Notes under the pieces: generated by a model
The model's input: only the letters and a program-made list of their open reading frames with translations
The model's database searches: none
What the model was told of the DNA's origin: nothing
Assembly (NCBI GenBank): GCA_913054565.1
Contig: CAJXHW010000012.1
Span: 1 to 15,080, forward strand
DNA length: 15,080 nt
Direction: 5' to 3'
Origin: an uncultured Kordia sp.
Lineage (GTDB): Bacteria; Bacteroidota; Bacteroidia; Flavobacteriales; Flavobacteriaceae
Made by a program: the position numbers and the translations under genes
Shown here: positions 7,000 through 13,790 of the stretch, in pieces
Position numbering within the stretch: position 1 is the first letter of the stretch
Layout: every line of letters starts with the position of its first letter

Positions 7000-9504
7000 T
7001 TAAAAATTAAACCCAAAACTACCTGTTACGCCAAACTTACGGGCATCTGGATTTTCAAAATAATTTCCTCTAAAATTAAAATCAATTCTAAACACTTTAA
7101 ATATATTGCCAACACCAAGGCTATACTCCCAATAGATTTTCTCATTAGGAGCTCCAAACGTTTGCGTAGCTATGAAATTTGGAAAATTAGCATCTAAATT
7201 TATATTGTTTTGAGACAAATCGCCCCAAACACCTCTTACACCTACAATCTCTCTCAAATTTAATTTTTTAAGTAGTGGTATTTTAGAAAAAATACGTCCA
7301 TTAAAATTATGCTCCAAATGCACTGAAGCGTAAGTATCTGTTACAAAATCATAATAATTTAATAAAGGAAAAGTATTAAATATTGAAAAATATGCTTGAT
7401 TTCCTGGTATAACACTTAGCAAACCTAGCGGCACTTCACCAAAAGTTTTACCTACTTCTAGATTTGAAAACAACCTTCCAAAACCACCTATTTGCCATGG
7501 TTGCCTATAAAACAATTGCACTTTAGAGTAATCAAAATCACTTGCAATAGCTCCTTTTATACCTTGACTTAAACTCGCATAAATAGTTGCATGGTTGCCA
7601 TTAACAGTTGTTCGTTCAACACCATACCCTGTTGTTTTTTTCTTAGGAGTATACGTAAGTGATAGGTTTACTTCAGATTGCTTTAACTCTGATTTAACCG
7701 CAGTTAATGTTTGATCTGTGTAAAAATCTAAGCCAAATGTTTGTGAGGCAGATTTTAAGGTTCTATAACTCCCTGAAAGTTTTACTATAAAGTTTTTAGC
7801 AGGTTCTACTTCAATTCCTAAAGTACTTAAATTTATTGAAGTTAATCGGTCATTTGCTCCTGAAGAAAACAAAGATGACGATGCAAAACTTCTTCCTAAA
7901 ATATCATTAGTAGTCGTCAGACTTACCCCTATTTGCTCTATATCACGTCTGTTACCTCCAGATAAAATCCACCTGTTTTTTCGCTGTAACATCCATTTTC
8001 CCGACACGCCATACTTGAATTGATTGTCTTTAAAACCATAAGCTACATACCCTTGAATACGCCATTTATCATTAGGCCCAAAATAGGTTCTCCCACCTGC
8101 TCTTATTCGTGCACCCTCAACATCATTATAACCAAAAGCTGAAAAAATAGGCCCATAGTCCATTTTAAGTTTTGGGATTTCAATATAACCAGAAGCTAAT
8201 ATACTTGCTGTATTGTATATTCTTTTAAACTTAGCTACTGTCTTTAACGTGTCTAGCATTTTATAAACACCTTCCTCATCTTTATTCAACTCCTCTAACC
8301 TATTCTCTTTCCAAAACTCATCATTTTGATTGTATATTTCATAAGCATAAGGATCTGCCTCTTCTTTATAAAAATCAACATCTTTCTTCTTATCGAATTG
8401 ATATTTATCATATAAAGTTGTACGCTTTCCGTACACTCCTTTTGCTTTATCTTTTTTAGACAAACTAAAATCCGACATGAAATAATCACGTGTAATTAAA
8501 AACACGGAATCATTCAATACATCAAATTCTTGCTCTATATAAATATCTTTAATCCAGTTTATATTTGCACTTTTAGACACTTGAAGATTGATATCCTTTA
8601 TAGCCCAAGTACTGTCATTTACCCAAAAATCGCCTTTAAAAGTTAATTCGTTTTTTCTTCGGGGGTAGTAAACTATATTGTAACACCATTTATCTCCTAT
8701 AAATGTACTATCGGCTAACACATAATTATATACACTAACACCCGTTCTTGACAATGGACTCACAAAACTTTTGTCAAAAAACTTTAAGTAGTTATCGTAT
8801 ACATCATAATCAGAATACAAATCTTTTACAAATGAAATAATCGTTTGATTATTACTAAACCCTGAGTTTTTATTACCAATTAAGTCTTCGCGTGTTTTAC
8901 CAGCATCATTATCACCATATACTTTAGATACTGATTCATTTAAAAAAATTGGTAAATATGTTTTTCCAGTAACACGAGACGTATCCATTTCTTCAAAAAT
9001 AAACTCCATTCCTTTAAAAAGCTTACTTTGAGTCATGGTACTATCCACATTATTAAAGTCAAATTCTATTTTTTCATACTTATTATACTCGTATTGTTTA
9101 AATTTCTTAACGCCATTTGAACGCTTATTAGCCCATATTTTCTTTAAAATATCAATAGCAGGGTTATTTTTTTTAGCTTGCTTACCAGAATAAATTGTTA
9201 CAGCACTTAATTGATTTCCCTCCTTTAAAAGAATATTCATCTTATAAGTAACCGACTTAACCAAGTCTATATCTTGTGTTTCATAGCCCACAAAAGAAAT
9301 TTGTAATGTTTGATATCTTTCATCAGATTCTAAATAAAACCGACCATTCTCATCAGTAATAGTTCCTGTTGTAGAGTTTTTAAAAATAACGTTTGCGTAT
9401 GGCACGGGATAGTCATATTCATCCATTACAAGCCCACTAACTTTAGTTTGAGCTACGACAATAGTTGTAAAAACTATAAATAATATTGTGATTATTTTTT
9501 TCAT
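7000..9504 (-). CDS. DUF5686 outer-membrane beta-barrel protein with CarboxypepD_reg-like N-terminal domain
   Basis: The chosen ATG gives 834 aa beginning MKKIITILFIVFTTIVVAQ, a clean Sec signal peptide. The frame extends upstream to an ATG at 9522-9520 and a TTG at 9528-9526, but these add a polar stretch before the signal and lie inside a hairpin. Residues about 21-81 form a CarboxypepD_reg-like beta-sandwich (VSGLVMDEYDYPVPYANV, then TGTITDENGRFYL, then ISFVGYET), as in the plug side of Bacteroidetes outer-membrane receptors. The rest matches the DUF5686 type: a middle region with ADSTFIGDKWCYNIVYYPRR and a long C-terminal half of alternating strands ending in G-S-F-G-F-N-F, the terminal Phe expected of an outer-membrane barrel. 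Physiological function is unknown. The serine hydrolase gene follows after 34 nt. Confidence 0.85.
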   Translation of the reverse strand: MKKIITILFIVFTTIVVAQTKVSGLVMDEYDYPVPYANVIFKNSTTGTITDENGRFYLESDERYQTLQISFVGYETQDIDLVKSVTYKMNILLKEGNQLSAVTIYSGKQAKKNNPAIDILKKIWANKRSNGVKKFKQYEYNKYEKIEFDFNNVDSTMTQSKLFKGMEFIFEEMDTSRVTGKTYLPIFLNESVSKVYGDNDAGKTREDLIGNKNSGFSNNQTIISFVKDLYSDYDVYDNYLKFFDKSFVSPLSRTGVSVYNYVLADSTFIGDKWCYNIVYYPRRKNELTFKGDFWVNDSTWAIKDINLQVSKSANINWIKDIYIEQEFDVLNDSVFLITRDYFMSDFSLSKKDKAKGVYGKRTTLYDKYQFDKKKDVDFYKEEADPYAYEIYNQNDEFWKENRLEELNKDEEGVYKMLDTLKTVAKFKRIYNTASILASGYIEIPKLKMDYGPIFSAFGYNDVEGARIRAGGRTYFGPNDKWRIQGYVAYGFKDNQFKYGVSGKWMLQRKNRWILSGGNRRDIEQIGVSLTTTNDILGRSFASSSLFSSGANDRLTSINLSTLGIEVEPAKNFIVKLSGSYRTLKSASQTFGLDFYTDQTLTAVKSELKQSEVNLSLTYTPKKKTTGYGVERTTVNGNHATIYASLSQGIKGAIASDFDYSKVQLFYRQPWQIGGFGRLFSNLEVGKTFGEVPLGLLSVIPGNQAYFSIFNTFPLLNYYDFVTDTYASVHLEHNFNGRIFSKIPLLKKLNLREIVGVRGVWGDLSQNNINLDANFPNFIATQTFGAPNEKIYWEYSLGVGNIFKVFRIDFNFRGNYFENPDARKFGVTGSFGFNF

Positions 9505-9510
9505 ATAAAT

Positions 9511-9545
9511 AAAAAACTTCATTTGCAAAAATTACAAATGAAGTT
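9511..9545 (-). terminator. Perfect 11-bp hairpin plus T-run after pdhB, overlapping the DUF5686 gene 5' end
   Basis: AACTTCATTTG (9515-9525) and CAAATGAAGTT (9535-9545) are perfect inverted repeats around a 9-nt loop. On the minus strand the stem is followed directly by T residues (9514-9511, six counting the two in the arm). It stands 79 nt after the pdhB stop and fits a Rho-independent terminator for pdhB. The stem is AT-rich, so efficiency may be modest. It ends only 6 nt before the DUF5686 ATG at 9504. Confidence 0.65.
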
Positions 9546-9573
9546 CAAATATACAGTTTTAATCCTATTTCAA
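9546..9573 (-). promoter_or_regulatory. Promoter candidate for the DUF5686-hydrolase pair
   Basis: On the minus strand TTG (9573-9571), 17 nt, then TATATTTG (9553-9546), a full match to TAnnTTTG. The -7 box touches the outer edge of the 9515-9545 inverted repeat, so transcription would begin inside the hairpin. The repeat would thus be only partly transcribed from this promoter, and could instead act as an operator. Confidence 0.6.
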
Positions 9574-9624
9574 GGATTTTGATTTTATTTCTAAACTTGA
9601 TGATAAAAGCCTCTAATAAAGCTA

Positions 9625-10602
9625 TTATCTATACATCACTTTTTTCACTGATTTAATTACGTCATTCATATTCGGCAACCACTCAGCTAAAAGTACTGGA
9701 GAATATGGTGCTGGTGTATCAGCTGTATTGATTTTTTCAATTGGAGCATCTAGATAATCAAATGCTTGGCTTTGTACTTGGTATGTAATTTCTGTAGATA
9801 CATTTCCAAACGGCCAAGCCTCTTCTAAAATCACTAATCTATTTGTTTTCTTTACAGACTCAACAATTGTTTTAGTGTCCATTGGACGAACAGTTCTCAA
9901 GTCAATTATTTCACAAGAAATACCTTCTTTTTCTAACTCATCTGCTGCTTTGTAAGCCTCTTTGATAATTTTACCAAATGACACAATTGTTACATCTGTT
10001 CCTTCACGCTTAATGTCGGCAACTCCAATCGGCAATACATATTCGCCATCTGGCACCTCTCCTTTATCTCCATACATTTGCTCAGACTCCATAAAGATTA
10101 CAGGGTCATTATCTCTAATTGCTGCTTTTAATAAACCTTTAGCATCATACGGATTAGAAGGCACTATTACTTTTAATCCTGGGGTATTCGCAAACCAACT
10201 TTCAAAAGCCTGTGAATGTGTTGCCCCTAATTGTCCTGCAGAAGCCGTTGGGCCACGAAAAACAATCGGACAAGGGAATTGTCCACCAGACATTTGTCTG
10301 ATTTTTGCCGCATTATTTATAATTTGATCAATTCCAACTAATGAGAAATTAAAGGTCATATATTCAACAATAGGCCTATTACCTGTCATTGTAGACCCTA
10401 CAGCAATCCCTCCAAAACCAAGTTCTGCAATAGGTGTATCAATTACTCTTTTAGCTCCAAATTCATCTAACATTCCTTTAGACGCTTTATACGCACCGTT
10501 ATATTCAGCAACTTCCTCTCCCATTAAATACACAGATTCATCTCTACGCATTTCCTCACTCATTGCCTCACAAATTGCTTCTCTAAACTGAATTGTTCTC
10601 AT
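9625..10602 (-). CDS. pdhB: Pyruvate dehydrogenase E1 component subunit beta
   Basis: PdhB is the beta chain of the alpha2-beta2 E1 of the pyruvate dehydrogenase complex (thiamine-diphosphate-dependent decarboxylation of pyruvate and transfer to the lipoyl domain of E2). The product is 325 aa, standard length. The start motif is MRTIQFREAICEAM. The TPIAELGFGG block at 56-65 carries the conserved Glu (E60) that activates thiamine diphosphate. GATHSQ at 126-131 contains the conserved H129, and residues about 200-325 form the transketolase C-terminal domain (GTDVTIVSFG, then IDLRTVRPMD, then EEAWPFGNVS). The related 2-oxoisovalerate and acetoin E1-beta subunits are alternatives, but the sequence reads as the pyruvate type. 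The alpha subunit is not in the window. The gene is divergent from etfB across a 163-bp intergenic region. Confidence 0.93.
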   Translation of the reverse strand: MRTIQFREAICEAMSEEMRRDESVYLMGEEVAEYNGAYKASKGMLDEFGAKRVIDTPIAELGFGGIAVGSTMTGNRPIVEYMTFNFSLVGIDQIINNAAKIRQMSGGQFPCPIVFRGPTASAGQLGATHSQAFESWFANTPGLKVIVPSNPYDAKGLLKAAIRDNDPVIFMESEQMYGDKGEVPDGEYVLPIGVADIKREGTDVTIVSFGKIIKEAYKAADELEKEGISCEIIDLRTVRPMDTKTIVESVKKTNRLVILEEAWPFGNVSTEITYQVQSQAFDYLDAPIEKINTADTPAPYSPVLLAEWLPNMNDVIKSVKKVMYR

Positions 10603-10631
10603 TTATTTACTATTTGATTTTTAAAAACAGA

Positions 10632-10639
10632 CAAAAATA
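10632..10639 (-). promoter_or_regulatory. -7 box of the pdhB promoter
   Basis: Minus-strand TATTTTTG (10639-10632) fits TAnnTTTG exactly and would give a 5' UTR of about 25-30 nt to pdhB at 10602. No clear TTG stands at the -33 position. This may mean dependence on an activator, for example one binding the palindrome further upstream. Confidence 0.5.
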
Positions 10640-10680
10640 CGCTTTTCATAAAATTAATTCTCTAAAAAAAAGAATAAATT

Positions 10681-10698
10681 TACTATGCATGCATAGTA
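10681..10698. promoter_or_regulatory. Perfect 18-bp palindrome between divergent pdhB and etfB promoters (candidate operator)
   Basis: TACTATGCATGCATAGTA reads identically on both strands with no spacer. It sits about 33 bp upstream of the etfB -7 box centre and about 54 bp upstream of the pdhB -7 box centre. With starts about 7 nt beyond each box, it is centred near -40 for etfB and near -61 for pdhB, the spacings typical of activator sites. It shows no T-run and lies outside both likely transcripts, so a protein-binding site is favoured over a terminator. Confidence 0.6.
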
Positions 10699-10718
10699 GT
10701 ATTCTTAAAAAATAACTG

Positions 10719-10726
10719 TATATTTG
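10719..10726 (+). promoter_or_regulatory. -7 box of the etfB-etfA promoter
   Basis: TATATTTG matches TAnnTTTG exactly, 39 nt before the etfB ATG. There is no TTG 17-21 nt upstream; that position is taken by the right part and flank of the palindrome at 10681-10698. Confidence 0.6.
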
Positions 10727-10765
10727 GGAACTTGAAAATTAATTGAACTTTTTAATATAAATATC

Positions 10766-11512
10766 ATGAATATATTAGTATGTATTAGTCACGTTCCAGA
10801 CACTACATCAAAAATCAACTTTACAAATGGTGATACTGAATTTGATACAAATGGCGTGCAATTTGTAATAAATCCGAACGACGAATTTGGATTAACAAAA
10901 GCAATGTTTATAAAAGAAAAAAGTGGTGCTACTGTTACTGTAGTTAATGTAGGAGGAGCTGATGCCGAACCAACTTTACGTAAAGCTTTAGCAATTGGTG
11001 CTGATAACGCTATTAGAGTTAATGCGGAGGCAAAAGATGGTTTCTTTGTAGCAAAACAATTAGCCGAAGTTGTAAAAAACGGAAACTTTGACTTAGTTAT
11101 AGCAGGTAAAGAATCTTTAGATTATAACGGCGGAATGGTACCTGGTATGTTAGCCGGTTTTACAAATTACAACTTTGTAAACTCGTGTACATCATTAGAA
11201 CTTGACGGAAACAACGCTATAGCTGTTAGAGAAATTGACGGTGGTAATGAAACAATTAGTACAAGCTTACCATTAGTTGTTGGTGGTCAAAAGGGTCTGG
11301 TTGAAGAAAGTGACCTACGTATCCCAAACATGAGAGGGATTATGATGGCTCGTAAAAAACCTTTACAAGTTATTGAAGCAGCTGGTAATAATGTGTTAAC
11401 ATCTACAGTAAAATTTGAGAAACCTGCGGCTAAATCTGCAGTTAAATTAGTTAGTGCCAACAATATTGATGAGCTAGTTAGCTTATTACATAACGAAGCT
11501 AAAGTAATCTAA
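10766..11512 (+). CDS. etfB: Electron transfer flavoprotein subunit beta
   Basis: EtfB is the AMP-binding, partner-docking subunit of the heterodimeric ETF that takes electrons from acyl-CoA dehydrogenases and related flavoenzymes. The product has 248 aa, close to the usual 250-260. The N-terminus MNILVCISHVPDTTSKI is characteristic. Family blocks are INPNDEFGL 35-43, LRKALAIGAD 71-80, the nucleotide-binding segment IAGKESLDYNGGMVPGMLA 112-130, SLPLVVGGQKG 167-177 and the recognition-loop region with LRIPNMRGIMMARKKPL 184-200. It is paired with etfA 75 nt downstream in the same direction. The pairing and the divergent pdhB suggest co-ordination of acetyl-CoA supply and fatty or amino acid oxidation. 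Confidence 0.96.
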   Translation: MNILVCISHVPDTTSKINFTNGDTEFDTNGVQFVINPNDEFGLTKAMFIKEKSGATVTVVNVGGADAEPTLRKALAIGADNAIRVNAEAKDGFFVAKQLAEVVKNGNFDLVIAGKESLDYNGGMVPGMLAGFTNYNFVNSCTSLELDGNNAIAVREIDGGNETISTSLPLVVGGQKGLVEESDLRIPNMRGIMMARKKPLQVIEAAGNNVLTSTVKFEKPAAKSAVKLVSANNIDELVSLLHNEAKVI

Positions 11513-11587
11513 TTCAGTACTACTAATTAAATTACATTTTTCAATGTCCTTTTTAATTATTGGACTTCAATTTTAAAATAAAAAAAT

Positions 11588-12556
11588 ATGTCTGTTTTAA
11601 TATTCGCCGAATCAAACAACGGAAAATTCAATAAAGCAACACTTGAAGTTGCTTCATACGCAAGAGAAATAGCAAACACTTTAAGTACATCAGTAACCGC
11701 AATTGCAATTAATGCTTCTGAAACTACAGAATTATCACAATATGGTGTTGATAAATTATTGACCGTTTCAAATGATGGTTTAAATAATTTTAATGCACGT
11801 GCCTATGCTGACATTATAAAACAAGCAGCCGAAAAAGAAGGAGCTAATCTTGTTATAATGACATCTACTAATGACGGAAAATATTTAGCGCCTTTAGTAG
11901 CAGGAAACCTAAATGCCGGATTTGCATCAAACGTAATTGCTCTACCAGAGAGTACAACACCTTTTACTGTAAAAAGAACAGCTTTTTCAAACAAAGCATT
12001 TAGCTTCACAGAAATTTCAAGTGACAATAAAGTTATCGCTTTAGCAAAAAACGCCTTCGGATTAAAAGAAAACACTGTAGCAACAACTCAAGAAAATTTT
12101 GATGCAGTTATTAACGATGCATATTTATCAACTACTGTAACTTCAGTTGACAAAGCAACTGGAAAAGCAACTATTGCTGATTCTGATATTGTAGTATCTG
12201 CTGGTAGAGGTTTAAAAGGCCCTGAAAACTGGGGAATGATTGAAGAATTAGCTAACGTACTTGATGCAGCAACAGCCTGCTCAAAACCAGTGTCTGATTT
12301 AGGATGGAGACCACATAGTGAGCATGTTGGGCAAACTGGAAAACCAGTAGCAGCTAACTTATACATCGCTATTGGAATTTCTGGAGCAATACAACATTTA
12401 GCAGGAATTAATGCCTCAAAAGTAAAAGTTGTTATAAACACAGACCCTGAAGCACCATTTTTCAAAGCAGCTGATTATGGTATAGTTGGCGATGCTTTTG
12501 AAGTGGTACCTGCTCTTATTGAAAAATTAAAAGCTTTTAAAGCTCAGAACGCATAA
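11588..12556 (+). CDS. etfA: Electron transfer flavoprotein subunit alpha
   Basis: EtfA carries most of the FAD site of ETF and passes electrons toward the quinone pool through an ETF:quinone oxidoreductase (not in this window). The product has 322 aa, normal length. Residues about 1-185 are the N-terminal ETF domain. The C-terminal FAD-binding domain shows GRGLKG 206-211, the block SDLGWRPHSEHVGQTGK 236-252, GISGAIQH 263-270 and NTDPEAPFFKAADYGIVGD 284-302. All are canonical. SKPVSD stands at 232-237 where many bacterial EtfA have S-R-x-x-V-D. It is the second gene of the etfBA operon, which ends at a strong hairpin 22 nt downstream. Confidence 0.96.
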   Translation: MSVLIFAESNNGKFNKATLEVASYAREIANTLSTSVTAIAINASETTELSQYGVDKLLTVSNDGLNNFNARAYADIIKQAAEKEGANLVIMTSTNDGKYLAPLVAGNLNAGFASNVIALPESTTPFTVKRTAFSNKAFSFTEISSDNKVIALAKNAFGLKENTVATTQENFDAVINDAYLSTTVTSVDKATGKATIADSDIVVSAGRGLKGPENWGMIEELANVLDAATACSKPVSDLGWRPHSEHVGQTGKPVAANLYIAIGISGAIQHLAGINASKVKVVINTDPEAPFFKAADYGIVGDAFEVVPALIEKLKAFKAQNA

Positions 12557-12578
12557 TTTTTTTATAAATTGTGCCTTT

Positions 12579-12638
12579 AAAAGGCTATCTAAATTTCTAA
12601 CCAATAGCGTTCTAAATTTAGATAGCCTTTTGCTTTTT
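12579..12638 (+). terminator. Strong Rho-independent terminator after etfA
   Basis: AAAAGGCTATCTAAATTT (12579-12596) and AAATTTAGATAGCCTTTT (12614-12631) form a perfect 18-bp stem with a 17-nt loop, followed on the plus strand by GC and TTTTT (12634-12638). It separates the etfBA transcript from the nuclease gene, whose start is 44 nt further on. That gene therefore needs its own promoter or readthrough. Confidence 0.92.
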
Positions 12639-12682
12639 AATACAAATTTCAGATTGATCACTCAATCTCACAAAATGTAAAA

Positions 12683-13288
12683 ATGAGTTTAGTACGACTT
12701 AATATAAAAGGAATATCATATAGCCAAACACAAAATGGTGCATATGCACTTATATTGAATGAGGTAGAAGGCGAACGAAAATTACCTATCGTAATTGGAG
12801 CATTTGAAGCACAATCTATTGCCATTGCATTAGAAAAAGAAATCAAACCCCCACGCCCATTAACTCATGATTTGTTTAAAAGTTTTGCAGACCGATATCA
12901 AATTATAGTTAAGCAAGTAATTATTCATAAACTTGTTGATGGTGTATTTTATTCAAGCATTATTTGTGAACGCGATAAAATAGAAGAAATTATTGATGCA
13001 AGAACCTCAGACGCAATTGCGCTAGCATTACGTTTTAATGCCCCAATATTCACTTATAAAAACATTCTAGACAAAGCTGGAATTTACCTAAATCTTCCAG
13101 CAAAAGAAGATGACCCCATAGATGTTTTAAATGAAGATATTATTTTTGAAGAACAAGAAGAAGCAACAAATGACTTAACCCACTTAACGGTTCAAGAGTT
13201 AAATGGTTTATTACAAGAAGCAGTTACTAATGAAGATTATGAAGCTGCTGCAAAAATAAGAGACGAAATTTCAAAACGAGAACACTAA
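12683..13288 (+). CDS. Bifunctional nuclease family protein (DUF151) with C-terminal UVR motif
   Basis: The product is 201 aa. Residues 1 to about 135 form the DUF151/bifunctional nuclease domain, with the conserved LPIVIGAFEAQSIAIAL at 34-50 and the ARTSDAIALALRFNAPIF block at 106-123. An acidic linker (about 141-163) leads to a UvrB/UvrC-type helical hairpin at about 167-200 (LTVQELNGLLQEAVTNEDYEAAAKIRDEI), a protein-contact motif. DUF151 proteins from plants and Thermotoga are described with nuclease activity or solved structures; the role in Bacteroidetes is not settled. The start is the only ATG that keeps the conserved MSLVRLNI opening. It lies between the etfA terminator and the transporter gene (58-nt gap) and may be co-transcribed with the latter. 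No matching promoter is seen in the short upstream gap. Confidence 0.92.
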   Translation: MSLVRLNIKGISYSQTQNGAYALILNEVEGERKLPIVIGAFEAQSIAIALEKEIKPPRPLTHDLFKSFADRYQIIVKQVIIHKLVDGVFYSSIICERDKIEEIIDARTSDAIALALRFNAPIFTYKNILDKAGIYLNLPAKEDDPIDVLNEDIIFEEQEEATNDLTHLTVQELNGLLQEAVTNEDYEAAAKIRDEISKREH

Positions 13289-13346
13289 AATAATTGTGGT
13301 TTTTATTTTATTGTGAACTAAATTACCTATAAACTTTTTACTTAAT

Positions 13347-13565
13347 ATGAAACATTTTTTAATCTGTCTAACACTTTTAATGTGTTCATTAACTTATGGA
13401 CAAAACATTACAAACAACTGGCAATTTGAATCGATTAAAAACAGCAGCAACAACCAATCTGTTTTAATTTCTGAAGCTGATTTCTTGAAACTTAAAGATA
13501 ATACTTTTGAGTACCAATTAGCAGCTAAAAATAATTTAAAAGCAAAAGGAGATTATATTTTATAA
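13347..13565 (+). CDS. N-terminal fragment of a NupC-type transporter gene: secreted lipocalin-like domain cut by in-frame TAA
   Basis: The fragment encodes 72 aa: a Sec signal peptide (MKHFLICLTLLMCSLTYGQ) and the start of a small beta-rich domain (NNWQFESIKN, then DNTFEYQLAAKNNL, then KGDYIL). After the TAA at 13563-13565 the same frame stays open without another stop to the end of the transporter at 15053. The intervening codons continue a plausible domain (ELLIFYYTQPKDTIRRYRIT, then DTTLVFTENLTKFSF). The pattern of short strands, W near the start and a repeating 'L-x-F' resembles lipocalin-like domains of Bacteroidetes. I recall such an extension fused to NupC in related flavobacteria, but could not check it. 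On its own the fragment is unlikely to fold; it is best read as the broken 5' part of one gene. Confidence 0.6.
   Translation: MKHFLICLTLLMCSLTYGQNITNNWQFESIKNSSNNQSVLISEADFLKLKDNTFEYQLAAKNNLKAKGDYIL
13563..13565 (+). other. In-frame TAA interrupting the extended nupC reading frame
   Basis: The frame from 13347 to 15053 (569 codons counting this one) is open except for this TAA at codon 73. Both halves are in the same phase, so no indel is involved. A single base change at 13563 (T from A) would restore a Lys codon. It could be a real nonsense mutation, a sequencing error or, less likely, a readthrough site. No in-frame ATG follows until 13791. Confidence 0.75.
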
Positions 13566-13790
13566 AATGAACTGCTTATATTTTATTACACACAACCTAA
13601 AGATACCATTAGAAGGTATCGAATTACAGAACATACAGACACTACATTAGTTTTTACTGAAAACTTAACAAAATTTTCATTTACCAGCAAACCCTCAAAT
13701 GACACCGAGGGTATAGTTACTGCAGCAACAGAAAACATTATCCCGAGTCAAGGGTTTTCTTTTGACAGTTTATGGCGCGGTATTTTAGGA

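Noticed and set aside
9505..9528. Upstream TTG/ATG starts for the DUF5686 protein
   Set aside because: They add a short polar stretch before a good signal peptide and fall inside the inverted repeat. The ATG at 9504 is preferred.
9962..10327. Plus-strand 121-codon frame inside pdhB
   Set aside because: It is antisense to the conserved E1-beta core, with no support of its own.
11548..11571. GTCC...GGAC inverted repeat between etfB and etfA
   Set aside because: The arms are only four bases, with no T-run. The two genes are expected to be co-transcribed.
11803..12465. Two minus-strand frames across etfA (90 and 125 codons)
   Set aside because: They mirror the etfA codon pattern and do not resemble any family.
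13567..13650. Short ATG frame starting just after the in-frame stop
   Set aside because: It is out of phase with both halves of the transporter gene and ends after about 27 codons with no protein-like character.
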